Positions 23,780 through 36,761 of a DNA stretch of 64,000 nt are shown here, one piece after another. Each line of letters starts with the position of its first letter. Position 1 is the stretch's first letter. The DNA comes from Beroe forskalii (lineage: Eukaryota; Ctenophora; Nuda; Beroida; Beroidae), in contig WFMF01000009.1 of assembly GCA_011033025.1 (NCBI GenBank), positions 1,178,001-1,242,000 of the forward strand, in the 5' to 3' direction. The notes under the pieces are model-generated. The model searched no databases and was not told the origin of the DNA. It saw nothing but the letters and a program-made list of their open reading frames with translations. Made by a program: the position numbers and the translations under genes.

Positions 23780-24783
23780 TGAACGTCTTTATGTCACACA
23801 AATATCTGATTCGTGATATCGTAGAATCCCGAATCGTGTCCGTAAATAAGTAATTAGACATTTATTTATTCACATTCGTATTAATACTTACAGTGAAATT
23901 TATCTTACTCTCGCATTTCATCTATATTCATTTAATTTCATCGTGAGATTGGTATGTGAGATAAGACATCTTATTCGCATCCCAATCTCACATTTCATTT
24001 CATTTCATCAGGAGAATGGTTTTGATTGCATCTCAATCTCACATATCTTCATTTCAGTTCATCGTGAGACTGGTATGTGAGATCAGGCACGCTAGAATGG
24101 TAATGATTGCATGTAAAGAAGGGCACGAGAATTTCCCTAATCACTGTACCATCATCATCTTCTGTGGGCTCGTCGATGGTAAGTCACATTGAATTGTGCC
24201 GGCTTGGTCACGTGACCCAAAACTTTGATCTAACCTAAATCAGTGACTGAAGCACCTGTTGACTTGAAACACCCAGCACACGGAGCGTTGCTTCCACATT
24301 GCATGAACTGGAACTTTCAAGTCTCTAGGTGCTTCAATCACTTCAAAGTTTTGGACCACGTAAACTAGCCTGTGCGATACAAATCCGTCTGAGCAAATAG
24401 AAATTATCTAGCATTCCGAAAGTTTTAAGTCGTTGTCGCCTGGTGCAGAATACAAAAACAGTAGAGCCTGCCTGCATGACCCTGCCGCATCAAGGGCATA
24501 TCCCTGCAAACACCACTAACTTAGTAACTTTACATGTGTATGTACACTGTATTCACGTCATGTATACAGTTCGATAACGCTGTACACTGTATACACCGCT
24601 AATTCCACTGTGTTCGAAGCGACACGTCACTCCATAACAGTATCATATAAGCAGGATGTGTGTTATAGAGCGCACAGATTTATTATTCGATAACTGATAA
24701 GATATTGTCATAAATGCAATGTATTCTCTATCAATTGTACTGAATTACTACACCATTGTATTGGGCGTACAGGTAGGTGTATT
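23780..24783. other. Spacer with a small local repeat, no gene supported
   Basis: ATTTCATCGTGAGATTGGTATGTGAGAT-like units recur three times between 23935 and 24085. A GATG/GTAAGTC donor-like site at about 24180 has no clear matching exon. Confidence 0.4.
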
Positions 24784-26528
24784 TGATATCATGTTTAAGA
24801 GTTGCCAGGCCATCATAGGAGCCACGCCCAACCTTGAGCCACGCCCAAAAATCCCATCTTTCCTGCCAATATGGTGGCCAAAAAGGGACAAGTTTGGACA
24901 TGCGATTTCAGCCGAAAAATCACTCCAAATCATTTTATTTCGATCACCAAAGTTAATTTAGGGTTCCTAGACACTAAATCAACCATTCCCAGCCCGTGGC
25001 CACGCCCAGATTCCACGCCCCATAAATGCGCGAAATGTCGCAAGCTGGGTGGCAAAAAAGGGACAAATGTCGCCTGAGGCGACATGGGATTTTAGGCCTC
25101 AAATGTGCTTGATATGAGTTTCTATGGTTAGATATCATGTTTAAGAGTTGCCAGGCCATCATAGGAGCCACGCCCAACCTTGAGCCACGCCCAAAAATCC
25201 CATCTTTCCTGCCAATATGGTGGCCAAAAAGGGACAAGTTTGGACATGCGATTTCAGCCGAAAAATCACTCCAAATCATTTTATTTCGATCACCAAAGTT
25301 AATTTAGGGTTCCTAGACACTAAATCAACCATTTCCAGCCCGTGGCCACGCCCAGATTCCACGCCCCATAAAGGCGCGAAATGTCGCAAGCTGGGTGGCA
25401 AAAAAGGGACAAATGTCGCCTGAGGCGACATGGGATTTTTAGGCCTCAAATGTGCTTGATATGAGTTTCTATGGTTAGATATCATCTTTAAGAGTTGCCA
25501 GGCCATCATAGGAGCCACGCCCAACCTTGGGCCACGCCCAAAAATCCCATCTTTCCTGCCAATATGGTGGCCAAAAAGGGACAAGTTTGGACATGCGATT
25601 TCAGCCGATAAATCACTCCAAATCATTTTATTTTGATCACAAAAGTTAATTTAGGGTTCCTAGACACTAAATCAACCATTCCCAGCCCGTGGCCACGTCC
25701 AGATTCCACGCCCCATAAATGCGCGAAATGTCGCAAGCTGGGTGGCAAAAAAGGGACAAATGTCGCCTGAGGCGACATGGGATTTTTAGGCCTCAAATGT
25801 GCTTGATATGAGTTTCTATGGTTAGATATCATGTTTAAGAGTTGCCAGGCCATCATAGGAGCCACGCCCAACCTTGAGCCACGCCCAAAATCCCATCTTT
25901 CCCAATATGGTGGCCAAAAGGGACAAGTTTGGACATGCGATTTCAGCCGAAAATCACTCCAAATCATTTTATTTCGATCACAAAGTTAATTTAGGGTTCC
26001 TAGACACTAAATCAACCATTCCCAGCCCGTGGCCACGTCCAGATTCCACGCCCCATAAATGCGCGAAATGTCGCAAGCTGGGTAAAAGGGACAAATGTCG
26101 CCTGAGGCGACATGGGATTTTTAGGCCTCAAATGTGCTTGATAAGAGTTTCTATGGTTAGATATCATGTTTAAGAGTTGTCAGGCCATCATAGGAGCCAC
26201 GCCCAACCTTGAGCCACGCCCAAAAATCCCATCTTTCCTGCCAATATGGTGGCAAAAAGGGACAAGTTTGGACATGCGATTTCAGCCGAAAAATCACTCC
26301 AAATCATTTTATTTCGATCACCAAAGTTAATTTAGGGTTCCTAGACACTAAATCAACCATTTCAGCCTGTACATGCCCAGATTCCACGCCCCATAAATGC
26401 GCGAAATGTCGCAAGCTGGTAAGTGGGACAAATGTCGCCTGAGGCGACATGGGATTTTTAGGCCTCAAATGTGCTTGATATGAGTTTCTATGGTTAGATA
26501 TCATGTTTAAGAGTTGCCAGGCCATCAT
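24784..26528 (-). repeat. ~346-bp satellite, block 2 (reverse)
   Basis: About five units of the block-1 satellite on the opposite strand, starting in mid-unit at GATATCATGTTTAAGAG and ending in mid-unit at GGCCATCAT. Most units carry the subfamily differences TTTTTCGGC, CCAAACTTG and TGGCCACC seen in reversed blocks. It lies just upstream of the first copine exon. Confidence 0.96.
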
Positions 26529-26863
26529 ACCCAGTGGAATAATTTTAAAAAGTGGCTGGGAATCTGTAAATAAGAGTAAAAAGTGGCTTTTTCAGCTTGG
26601 GGTAAAGACCAGCTGTTTTGACATTTCACTAATATGAAGAAATTTAAAAAAGTTCGATTGCTAGCTAGAGAAACAATAAAACGTGCAACATTGTTTTCAT
26701 TGAATATGGTAATTATTTTAAAATGTTAATGATGGCTATTTAGATAGTTTTCACTAAAAAAGTTTGACCAAAGTCAAACACACAGGAAAATATCACGGCT
26801 GGTTTTAGACACCTCCCTCCCAAATTCCCAAAACTCATTGTTATTGTGTTTCCTGATCCTCAG
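26529..26863. other. Intron-like sequence before copine exon
   Basis: A+T-rich, with no exon found. It ends in TGTTTCCTGATCCTCAG, the acceptor of the copine exon. Confidence 0.5.
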
Positions 26864-26997
26864 ATAGCGATTGACTTCACGGGCAGTAACGGGGACCCCC
26901 AAACACCGAGATCTCTCCACTACATCAGTGCTGCGGACGGAAACCACTACCAACAAGCCTGGCTGTCCATCGGGCAGATCATTCAGGACTACGACTC
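26864..26997 (+). CDS. Copine, vWA-domain exon (first in window)
   Basis: A 134-nt exon, phase 0, with acceptor CTGATCCTCAG and donor GTATGT. It encodes IAIDFTGSNGDPQTPRSLHY, then ISAADGNHYQQAWLSIGQII and QDYD plus a split serine. This is the start of the copine A-domain (vWA-like): the D-F-T-x-S-N-G-[DN]-P metal-site motif, the S-L-H-Y-[IM]-S motif and the I-Q-x-Y-D end are diagnostic. Copines are Ca2+-dependent, phospholipid-binding cytosolic proteins with two C2 domains before this domain, which recruits partner proteins. The C2 exons are not visible upstream in the window; a reversed satellite block sits where the preceding intron should be. Confidence 0.93.
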
Positions 26998-27148
26998 GTA
27001 TGTATTTACTTCATTGTATCAGCTTTTATAGGAAATTGCAAGAAATTTATCATTTGACCTATATAGTTTCCGGGATTTATCACTGTCCTAAAGACGATAT
27101 TTATTAAGACGATATTTTCATGTCCACTGCAATGAGTCTATAAAATTA

Positions 27149-27566
27149 CCTTATTGGCCTTTATTTAGCCGGCCTTTTTTTAAACCGGCCCCATGGACAA
27201 AAATCTAATCTTTTTTGAACCTTTTTAACCGGCCCCTTTGGACAAAAATTTTTCTATCGGTTACCAGATCAAGTATTTCATGCTCTAAAATGGCCACTAA
27301 AACCCATTTATACTTAGTAAATTGCATCTAAAGACCCAAATACCGATCTTATTTGATGATACAGGTCATTATCGTGTCATATAATGACGTTCAAGAGAAT
27401 TTGACACTGTACATTTCAAGTCAAAAAAGTTTCCTTTGACCTAGATTGACTGGCCTTTAATTTGACCGGCCCCACTTTAACCGGCCTTTTTTTTAACCGG
27501 CCCTTTGGACAAAAATCTCAAAGTCGTTTTTGTCCTTAAGGGCCGGTTAAATAAAGGCCAATAAGG
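27149..27566. mobile_element. MITE in copine intron
   Basis: The left end CCTTATTGGCCTTTATTTAG is the inverse of the right end (reverse complement CCTTATTGGCCTTTATTTAA). Both continue into CCGGCC and (T)GGACAAAAAT repeats, which recur in direct and inverted form inside. The ~418 bp are non-coding. No confident target duplication. A solo end of the same family lies at 28202-28245. Confidence 0.75.
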
Positions 27567-28201
27567 AAGCCTGTAAAAAGCAAAAAGCAAAAAGAAGATT
27601 TTTAAAATTCTATTTATTGAGAGTTTGTGTGGATCAAACACGCTGCCTCTCAGGAAAGCAGGAAGTTTGGCTTCTATCGTATGTCACTCCGCCACTCCTA
27701 GACCCCTTCATCCCTGCTATTCGTTTGATTCTCAAATCTGGACTTTTTAAATTTCAAAAGCTCCATTATGACGATTACTTTCAATTCATCCGATTAAGTT
27801 CTGGAGCACGAAAATCTTATTTATTTTTAGAATAAGTATTGTGTTGCTGGTAAATTATTTCTTTATCATTAGAAATCTTAAGTTCTGCAGTATTTGGACA
27901 ATTCAATAACTCATCATTATTGTTATTCTGTTATGGTATGTTTCCATGTGACGCTTGTATACACTTCTTAAACACAAAGAGATTTTTATGTGTCACATCT
28001 CGTCATTAAAGCTTAATCCCATTCTCCGTTGTGTACAAACAAGTTGGAGAGACCTCATGGAATCCCCGTATGGTGTCTATACATCGAGTTTTATAAATAG
28101 TATGGTCGATTAACATGTCGTATTATACACAGTCACAATCGTAAAATCTTAAATTGGTTCCAAATCCAGGCTGGAACTACAGTATTAGAGTATATGTTGG
28201 A

Positions 28202-28245
28202 ATACCTTATTGGCCCTTATTTAGCCGGCTATTTTAAGGACCAAA
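28202..28245. mobile_element. Solo end of the same MITE family
   Basis: CCTTATTGGCCCTTATTTAG followed by CCGGCTATTTTAAGGACC repeats the terminal sequence of the element at 27149-27566, with no matching opposite end. It is in the same copine intron. Confidence 0.6.
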
Positions 28246-28435
28246 TGCACTTTGGTCCAAAGGCCGAGTTGAATTTTGATGCAAGTGACATCTTAATAAT
28301 TTTTTATTTGTGGCATATAATAATTGAGGTGATAGTCTTGACAAATTTCGTCATAATTCCTGTATTCTTGTGGTCACTCTTAACGTTTATATAACCGTTC
28401 GAATTGCTCGTTACTGATGAGACATTTGCTTTCAG

Positions 28436-28542
28436 AGACAAGCTGTTTCCAGCCTTTGGGTTCGGAGGCGCACTCCCGCCCCACGGTCAGGTCTCATTCG
28501 AGTTCGCCCTCAACGGAGACCCCAGTAACCCGCTTTGTGCAG
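28436..28542 (+). CDS. Copine, next vWA-domain exon
   Basis: A 107-nt exon with acceptor TTTGCTTTCAG and donor GCAG/GTATTG. Its first base completes the serine split at 26997; then it reads [20 protein letters not shown] and [18 protein letters not shown]-[LM]-F-P-A-[FL]-G-F-G, P-P-x-x-x-V-S-x-E-F and N-G-[DN]-x-x-N-P-x-C are copine signatures, directly continuing the previous exon after a 1438-bp intron. The next exon, expected to encode the G-I-x-G-[IV]-x-x-A-Y segment, was not found in the window, so the gene either continues beyond reversed satellite block 3 or is incomplete. Confidence 0.93.
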
Positions 28543-29380
28543 GTATTGTCGATATTGATATAGTTTCAGTTGCTACAAAAAGCAACTTTTGTTTCCGTAT
28601 TGATAAACCGGTAAACTGGGTTTCACAAACAAGTTGGCAAAATTTGATCTTGATAACTTACGTTGTGTTTGGCAATAACACCGGTTTTTCGATCATAACT
28701 CAAACTTTTTTTGAGCTAGAGATTTAAAATTTGGTGCAAAGTATGACGTCTCAAAATTTCATCTAGAAACCCCAGATACAACGCAAATTAAAAAGTTCAA
28801 ACTTTGTCAACTTTTTTGGCACACCCGGTATTATAAATTCAAACGTCTCAACAATTTTCTTTGATACCACTCAACCGACTACGCTAGTCGCTATGCAAGG
28901 ATTACACGCAGCAGTTATGTCACCACATACGATAAACTGCGTTCATTACATTTCTTTTCGTCGCCCGATTTCTGTCACAACTGCCGTTGGCCATAAGACT
29001 TATTCATTTTTCATTCTTGAAATTTTGACAAATTCCAATTATTTTTTGGTGACAATAAGTATTCCTGTTGGGTTTGAAACGAAATCATGGCCAAATTTTC
29101 ATTATTAAATGGTGATATACCTGCTTAACCTGTTGAATCCTTGTATTCGTATTTCGGGTACAGAATTTCTTAATATCAATTTCTGGTACAGACATTCTTT
29201 AATGGCAATTTTGAACAAAATTGTGCGTTCGTGCTCGAAGCATGTTCTGTCGAGGACTCATCGGTAAACTACTCATAACAATCATAACAATATCATAACA
29301 ATTTTGGGCTAGAACATCCTAGATCCTAACCTGATATCCACTTCATTTAATTTTTGCCGCAACTTGTGTGTACGTAAGCG
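28543..29380. other. Intron-like sequence after copine exon
   Basis: No further copine exon could be found. It contains a local repeat of AATTTCTTAATATCAATTTC-type sequence near 29160-29215 and ends at the satellite border. Confidence 0.45.
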
Positions 29381-32300
29381 CTGAGGCGACATGGGATTTT
29401 AGGCCTCAAATGTGCTTGATATGAGTTTCTATGGTTAGATATCATGTTTAAGAGTTGCCAGGCCATCATAGGAGCCACGCCCAACCTTGAGCCACGCCCA
29501 AAAATCCCATCTTTCCTGCCAATATGGTGGCCAAAAAGGGACAAGTTTGGACATGCGATTTCAGCCGAAAAATCACTCCAAATCATTTTATTTCGATCAC
29601 AAAAGTTAATTTAGGGTTCCTAGACACTAAATCAACCATTCCCAGCCCGTGGCCACGCCCAGATTCCACGCCCCATAAATGCGCGAAATGTCGCAAGCTG
29701 GGTGGCAAAAAAGGGACAAATGTCGCCTGAGGCGACATGGGATTTTTAGGCCTCAAATGTGCTTGATATGAGTTTCTATGGTTAGATATCATGTTTAAGA
29801 GTTGCCAGGCCATCATAGGAGCCACGCCCAACCTTGAGCCACGCCCAAAAATCCCATCTTTCCTGCCAATATGGTGGCCAAAAAGGGACAAGTTTGGACA
29901 TGCGATTTCAGCCGAAAAATCACTCCAAATCATTTTATTTTGATCACAAAAGTTAATTTAGGGTTCCTAGACACTAAATCAACCATTCCCAGCCCGTGGC
30001 CACGCCCAGATTCCACGCCCCATAAATGCGCGAAATGTCGCAAGCTGGGTGGCAAAAAGGGACAAATGTCGCCTGAGGCGACATGGGATTTTTAGGCCTC
30101 AAATGTGCTTGATATGAGTTTCTATGGTTAGATATCATGTTTAAGAGTTGCCAGGCCATCATAGGAGCCACGCCCAACCTTGAGCCACGCCCAAAATCCC
30201 ATCTTTCCTGCCAATATGGTGGCCAAAAAGGGACAAGTTTGGACATGCGATTTCAGCCGAAAAATCACTCCAAATCATTTTATTTCGATCACAAAAGTTA
30301 ATTTAGGGTTCCTAGACACTAAATCAACCATTCCCAGCCCGTGGCCACGCCCAGATTCCACGCCCCATAAATGCGCGAAATGTCGCAAGCTGGGTGGCAA
30401 AAAGGGACAAATGTCGCCTGAGGCGACATGGGATTTTAGGCCTCAAATGTGCTTGATATGAGTTTCTATGGTTAGATATCATGTTTAAGAGTTGCCAGGC
30501 CATCATAGGAGCCACGCCCAACCTTGAGCCACGCCCAAAAATCCCATCTTTCCTGCCAATATGGTGGCCAAAAAGGGACAAGTTTGGACATGCGATTTCA
30601 GCCGAAAAATCACTCCAAATCATTTTATTTCGATCACAAAAGTTAATTTAGGGTTCCTAGACACTAAATCAACCATTCCCAGCCCGTGGCCACGCCCAGA
30701 TTCCACGCCCCATAAATGCGCGAAATGTCGCAAGCTGGGTGGCAAAAAAGGGACAAATGTCGCCTGAGGCGACATGGGATTTTAGGCCTCAAATGTGCTT
30801 GATATGAGTTTCTATGGTTAGATATCATGTTTAAGAGTTGCCAGGCCATCATAGGAGCCACGCCCAACCTTGAGCCACGCCCAAAAATCCCATCTTTCCT
30901 GCCAATATGGTGGCCAAAAGGGACAAGTTTGGACATGCGATTTCAGCCGAAAAATCACTCCAAATCATTTTATTTCGATCACAAAAGTTAATTTAGGGTT
31001 CCTAGACACTAAATCAACCATTCCCAGCCCGTGGCCACGCCCAGATTCCACGCCCCATAAATGCGCGAAATGTCGCAAGCTGGGTGGCGTGGCGGGACAA
31101 ATGTCGCCTGAGGCGACATGGGATTTTTAGGCCTCAAATGTGCTTGATATGAGTTTCTATGGTTAGATATCATGTTTAAGAGTTGCCAGGCCATCATAGG
31201 AGCCACGCCCAACCTTGAGCCACGCCCAAAAATCCCATCTTTCCTGCCAATATGGTGGCCAAAAAGGGACAAGTTTGGACATGCGATTTCAGCCGAAAAA
31301 TCACTCCAAATCATTTTATTTCGATCAGAAAAGTTAATTTAGGGCTTCTAGACACTAAATCAACCATTCCCAGCCCGTGGCCACGCCCAGATTCCACGCC
31401 CCATAAATGCGCGAAATGTCGCAAGCTGGGTGGCAAAAAAGGGACAAATGTCGCCTGAGGCGACATGGGATTTTTAGGCCTCAAATGTGCTTGATATGAG
31501 TTTCTATGGTTAGATATCATGTTTAAGAGTTGCCAGGCCATCATAGGAGCCACGCCCAACCTTGAGCCACGCCCAAAAATCCCATCTTTCCTGCCAATAT
31601 GGTGGCCAAAAAGGGACAAGTTTGGACATGCGATTTCAGCCGAAAAATCACTCCAAATCATTTTATTTCGATCACAAAAGTTAATTTAGGGTTCCTAGAC
31701 ACTAAATCAACCATTCCCAGCCCGTGGCCACGCCCAGATTCCACGCCCCATAAATGCGCGAAATGATTCCAAATGTCGCCCCATAATTTTTAGGCCTCAA
31801 ATGTGCTTGATATGAGTTTCTATGGTTAGATATCATGTTTAAGAGTTGCCAGGCCATCATAGGAGCCACGCCCAACCTTGAGCCACGCCCAAAAAATCTT
31901 TTCGCCAATATGGAGGCAAAAGGGACACATTTGGACATGCGATTTCAGCCGAAAATCCTCAAATCATTTTATTTTGATCACAAAAAGTTAATTTATGGTT
32001 AAAGATATCATGGCCACGCCCAGAGACGCCCCATAAATGCGAAATGTCGCAAGCTGGGTGGTGGATTTTTTGGACAAATCGCCTGAGGCCACGCCCAACC
32101 CAGGCCATCATAGGAGCCACGCCCAACCTTGAGCCACGCCCAAAAATCCCATCTTTCCTGCCAATATGGTGGCCAAAAGGGACAAGTTTGGACATGCGAT
32201 TTCAGCCGAAAAATCACTCCAAATCATTTCATTTCGATCACAAAAGTTAATTTAGGGTTCCTAGACACTAAATCAACCATTCCCAGCCCGTGCCACGCCC

Positions 32301-35079
32301 AGATTCCACGCCCCATAAATGCGCGAAATGTCGCAAGCTGGGTGGCAAAAGGGACAAATGTCGCCTGAGGCGACATGGGATTTTTAGGCCTCAAATGTGC
32401 TTGATATGAGTTTCTATGGTTAGATATCATGTTTAAGAGTTGCCAGGCCATCATAGGAGCCACGCCCAACCTTGAGCCACGCCCAAAAATCCCATCTTTC
32501 CTGCCAATATGGTGGCCAAAAGGGACAAGTTTGGACATGCGATTTCAGCCGAAAAATCACTCCAAATCATTTTATTTCGATCACAAAAGTTAATTTAGGG
32601 TTCCTAGACACTAAATCAACCATTCCCAGCCCGTGGCCACGCCCAGATTCCACGCCCCATAAATGCGCGAAATGTCGCAAGCTGGGTGGCAAAAAGGGAC
32701 AAATGTCGCCTGAGGCGACATGGGATTTTAGGCCTCAAATGTGCTTGATATGAGTTTCTATGGTTAGATATCATGTTTAAGAGTTGCCAGGCCATCATAG
32801 GAGCCACGCCCAACCTTGAGCCACGCCCAAAATCCCATCTTTCCTGCCAATATGGTGGCCAAAAAGGGACAAGTTTGGACATGCGATTTCAGCCGAAAAA
32901 TCACTCCAAATCATTTTATTTCGATCACAAAAGTTAATTTAGGGTTCCTAGACACTAAATCAACCATTCCCAGCCCGTGGCCACGCCCAGATTCCACGCC
33001 CCATAAATGCGCGAAATGTCGCAAGCTGGGTGGCAAAAGGGACAAATGTCGCCTGAGGCGACATGGGATTTTTAGGCCTCAAATGTGCTTGATATGAGTT
33101 TCTATGGTTAGATATCATGTTTAAGAGTTGCCAGGCCATCATAGGAGCCACGCCCAACCTTGAGCCACGCCCAAAAATCCCATCTTTCCTGCCAATATGG
33201 TGGCCAAAAAGGGACAAGTTTGGACATGCGATTTCAGCCGAAAAATCACTCCAAATCATTTTATTTTGATCACAAAAGTTAATTTAGGGTTCGTAGACAC
33301 TAAATCAACCATTCCCAGCCCGTGGCCACGCCCAGATTCCACGCCCCATAAATGCGCGAAATGTCGCAAGCTGGGTGGCAAAAAAGGGACAAATGTCGCC
33401 TGAGGCGACATGGGATTTTTAGGCCTCAAATGTGCTTGATATGAGTTTCTATGGTTAGATATCATGTTTAAGAGTTGCCAGGCCATCATAGGAGCCACGC
33501 CCAACCTTGAGCCACGCCCAAAATCCCATCTTTCCTGCCAATATGGTGGCCAAAAAGGGACAAGTTTGGACATGCGATTTCAGCCGAAAAATCACTCCAA
33601 ATCATTTTATTTCGATCACAAAAGTTAATTTAGGGTTCCTAGACACTAAATCAACCATTCCCAGCCCGTGGCCACGCCCAGATTCCACGCCCCATAAATG
33701 CGCGAAATGTCGCAAGCTGGGTGGCAAAAAGGGACAAATGTCGCCTGAGGCGACATGGGATTTTAGGCCTCAAATGTGCTTGATATGAGTTTCTATGGTT
33801 AGATATCATGTTTAAGAGTTGCCAGGCCATCATAGGAGCCACGCCCAACCTTGAGCCACGCCCAAAAATCCCATCTTTCCTGCCAATATGGTGGCCAAAA
33901 AGGGACAAGTTTGGACATCCGATTTCAGCCGAAAAATCACTCCAAATCTTTTTATTTCGATCACAAAAGTTAATTTAGGGTTCCTAGACACTAAATCAAC
34001 CATTCCCAGCCCGTGGCCACGCCCAGATTCCACGCCCCATAAATGTCGCAAGCTGGGTGGCAAAAAAAGGGACAAATGTCGCCTGAGGCGACATGGGATT
34101 TTTAGGCCTCAAATGTGCTTGATATGAGTTTCTATGGTTAGATATCATGTTTAAGAGTTGCCAGGCCATCATAGGAGCCACGCCCAACCTTGAGCCACGT
34201 CCAAAAATCCCATCTTTCCTGCCAATATGGTGGCCAAAAAGGGACAAGTTTGGACATGCGATTTCAGCCGAAAAATCACTCCAAATCATTTTATTTCGAT
34301 CACAAAAGTTAATTTAGGGTTCGTAGACACTAAATCAACCATTCCCAGCCCGTGGCCACGCCCAGATTCCACGCCCCATAAATGCGCGAAATGTCGCAAG
34401 CTGGGTGGCAAAAAAGGGACAAATGTCGCCTGAGGCGACATGGGATTTTAAGGCCTCAAATGTGCTTGATATGAGTTTCTATGGTTAGATATCATGTTTT
34501 AGAGTTACCAGGCCATCATAGGAGCCACGCCCAACCTTGAGCCACGCCCAAAAATACCATCTTTCCTGCCAATATGGTGGCAAAAAAGGGACAAGTGTGG
34601 ACATGCGATTTCAGCCGATAAATCACTCCAAATCATTTTATTTCGATCACAAAAGTTAATTTAGGGTTCCTAAACACTAAATCAACCATTCCCAGCCCGT
34701 GGCCACGCCCCATAAATGCGCGAAATGTCGCAAGCTGGGTGGCAAAAAAGACACAAATGTCGCCTGAGGCGACATGGGATTTTAAGGCCTCAAATGTGCT
34801 TGATATGAGTTTCTATGGTTAGATATCATGTTTAAGAGTTGCCAGGCCATCATAGGAGCCACGCCCAACCTTGAGCCACGCCCAAAAATCCCATCTTTCC
34901 TGCCAATATGGTGGCAAAAAGGGACAAGTTTGGACATGCGATTTCAGCCGATAAATCACTCCAAATCATTTTATTTCGATCACAAAAGTTAATTTAGGGT
35001 TCTAAACTAAACAAATTCAGCCCATTCCCAGCCCAGATTCCACGCCCCATAAATGCGCGAAATGTCGCAAGCTGGGTGG
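29381..35079 (-). repeat. ~346-bp satellite, block 3 (reverse)
   Basis: About 16 units in reverse orientation. The array is regular except for a scrambled, deletion-rich unit at about 31740-32100. The last two units (34437-35079) carry block-1-type variants (GATAAATCACTCC, GTGTGGACATG) although they are in reverse orientation, and the first of them lacks the segment between GTGGCCACGCCC and CATAAATGCGC. The array ends at GCTGGGTGG, directly against the next minisatellite. Confidence 0.97.
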
Positions 35080-35960
35080 ATCTTCCTACTTCCCAGTGGC
35101 AATGAATCTTCCCAATGGTTAGGAATCTTCCCACTTCCCAGTAGCAACGAATCTTCCCACTTCCCGGTAGTAAGGAATCTTCCTACTTCCCAGTGGCAAT
35201 GAATCTTCCCAATGGTTAGGAATCTTCCCACTTCCTAGTGGCAACGAATCTCCCCACTTCGCGGTAGTAAGGATTCTTCCCACTTCCCAATGATAAGGAA
35301 TCTTCCCAATTCCCAGTGGCAACGAATCTTCCCACTTCCTGGTAGTAAGGAATCTTCCTACTTCCCAGTGATAACGAATCTTCCCACTTCCTAGTGGCAA
35401 CGAATCTCCCCACTTCGCGGTAGTAAGGAATCTTCCCATTTCCCAGTGGCAACGAATCTTCCAACTTCCATGTGGCAACGAATCTTCCCACTTACCAGTG
35501 ATAACGATTCTTCCCACTTCCCGGTTGTTAGGAATCCTTCCACTTCCCAGTGGCAACAAATCTTTCCAATTTCCAGTGGCAACGAATCTTCCCACTTCCC
35601 GGTAGTGAGGAATCTTCCTACTTCCCAGTGGCAGCGAACCTTCCCACTTCCCAGTGGCAACGAATCTTCCCACTTCCTGGTAGTTAGGAATCTTCCTACT
35701 TCCCAGTGATAACGAAACTTCCATCTTCCCAGTAGAAACGAACCTTCCCACTTCCCAGTGGCAATGAACCTTCCCAATTTCCAGTGGCAATGAACCTTCC
35801 TAATTTCCAGTGGCAATGAACCTTCCCAATTTCCAATGGCAAGGGATCTTCTCACTCCTTGGTACTAACTTACTAAGGTATCTTCTCAATTCCCAGTAAC
35901 TAGGAATCTTCCTTACATCCAGTGTCAAGGAATTTCCCCAGACCCCAGACATAAAGTTTA
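35080..35960. repeat. ~26-bp minisatellite (GAATCTTCCCACTTCCCAGT)
   Basis: About 30 copies of a unit of ~26 bp: GAATCTTCCCACTTCCCAGT followed by GGCAAC, GATAAC or AGTAAG. It decays after 35860. The long overlapping minus-strand ORFs (up to 223 codons) exist only because the repeat lacks stops. Confidence 0.95.
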
Positions 35961-36064
35961 ATAGAGCTGTGGATGTAAGTTTGATATATAATTAGGAGTT
36001 TGCCATGCTAGTTGCCTCAAAATTGACAGCTAAAATCCTAAGATAACGATGTTTCTATTTATTT

Positions 36065-36575
36065 AAATCGTCTGGCTTGCTGGGGGCTTCCGCCCCCAGA
36101 CCCCTGCTCATACCTGTTGAACTGACGTTTATATATCATTTTCCATGCTATTACTAATTAGCCCAAAAATGGCAGCAGAAATCCTAAGATAACGATGTTT
36201 CTATCGACTTGAAACGTCTGGCTCGCTGGGGGCTGCCGCCCCCAGACCCCTGCTAACTACTGTTAAACTTACATTAATTATATCAGTTGACCATGATATT
36301 ATTCTCAAAATTGGCAGCAGAAATCTTGAAAAGACGATGTTCCTATCTACTTTGAACGTCTCCCGGCTTACTGGGGCTGCCGCCCCCAGACCACTGCTCA
36401 CAACTGTTGGAATTATTTAATTACGTGGAATTACGTTTGCATTGGCAGTTCTCCATGCAATTAGCCTCAAAATTGGCAGCAACAATCGTAAGAAAATGAT
36501 TCTCCTATCTACTTGGTAGGTCTGGATTGCTGGGGGCTGCCGCCCCCAGACCCCTGCTTACAATTACTGTTGGAC
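36065..36575. repeat. Four ~150-bp units, each with a G/C hairpin
   Basis: CTGGGGGCTGCCGCCCCCAG or a close variant, followed by ACCCCTGCT, occurs near 36080, 36226, 36370 and 36530. The spacers are related but diverged (AAATTGGCAGCAGAAATC, CGATGTTTCTATC). The 8-bp stem and TGCC loop are better conserved than the rest. The same unit is at 12670 (reversed) and three times at 62.2-62.5 kb. Confidence 0.85.
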
Positions 36576-36761
36576 TTACGTTTATATCAGAGCATCAGGA
36601 TTTGTTCATGAATCATTCATATCTTGAATATGATTGAAAATATTTTCTTTCAATGGACATTTCGCGAGCGAAGCGAGCGGTCCACAAAAAGCATATAAAA
36701 ATTTGATTTGGTGGGAAAAAATGTGGCGAGTACCGGGAAGAAAAATACTTTTGAAAGGTAA
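36576..36761. other. Spacer, no gene
   Basis: Contains GCGAGCGAAGCGAGCGG, a small direct repeat of GCGAGCGAA. Otherwise featureless. Confidence 0.4.

Noticed and set aside
35007..35855. 223- and 154-codon ORFs with KWEDSLPLGS-like repeats
   Set aside because: They come from the ~26-bp minisatellite, which lacks stops; several overlapping frames are equally open.
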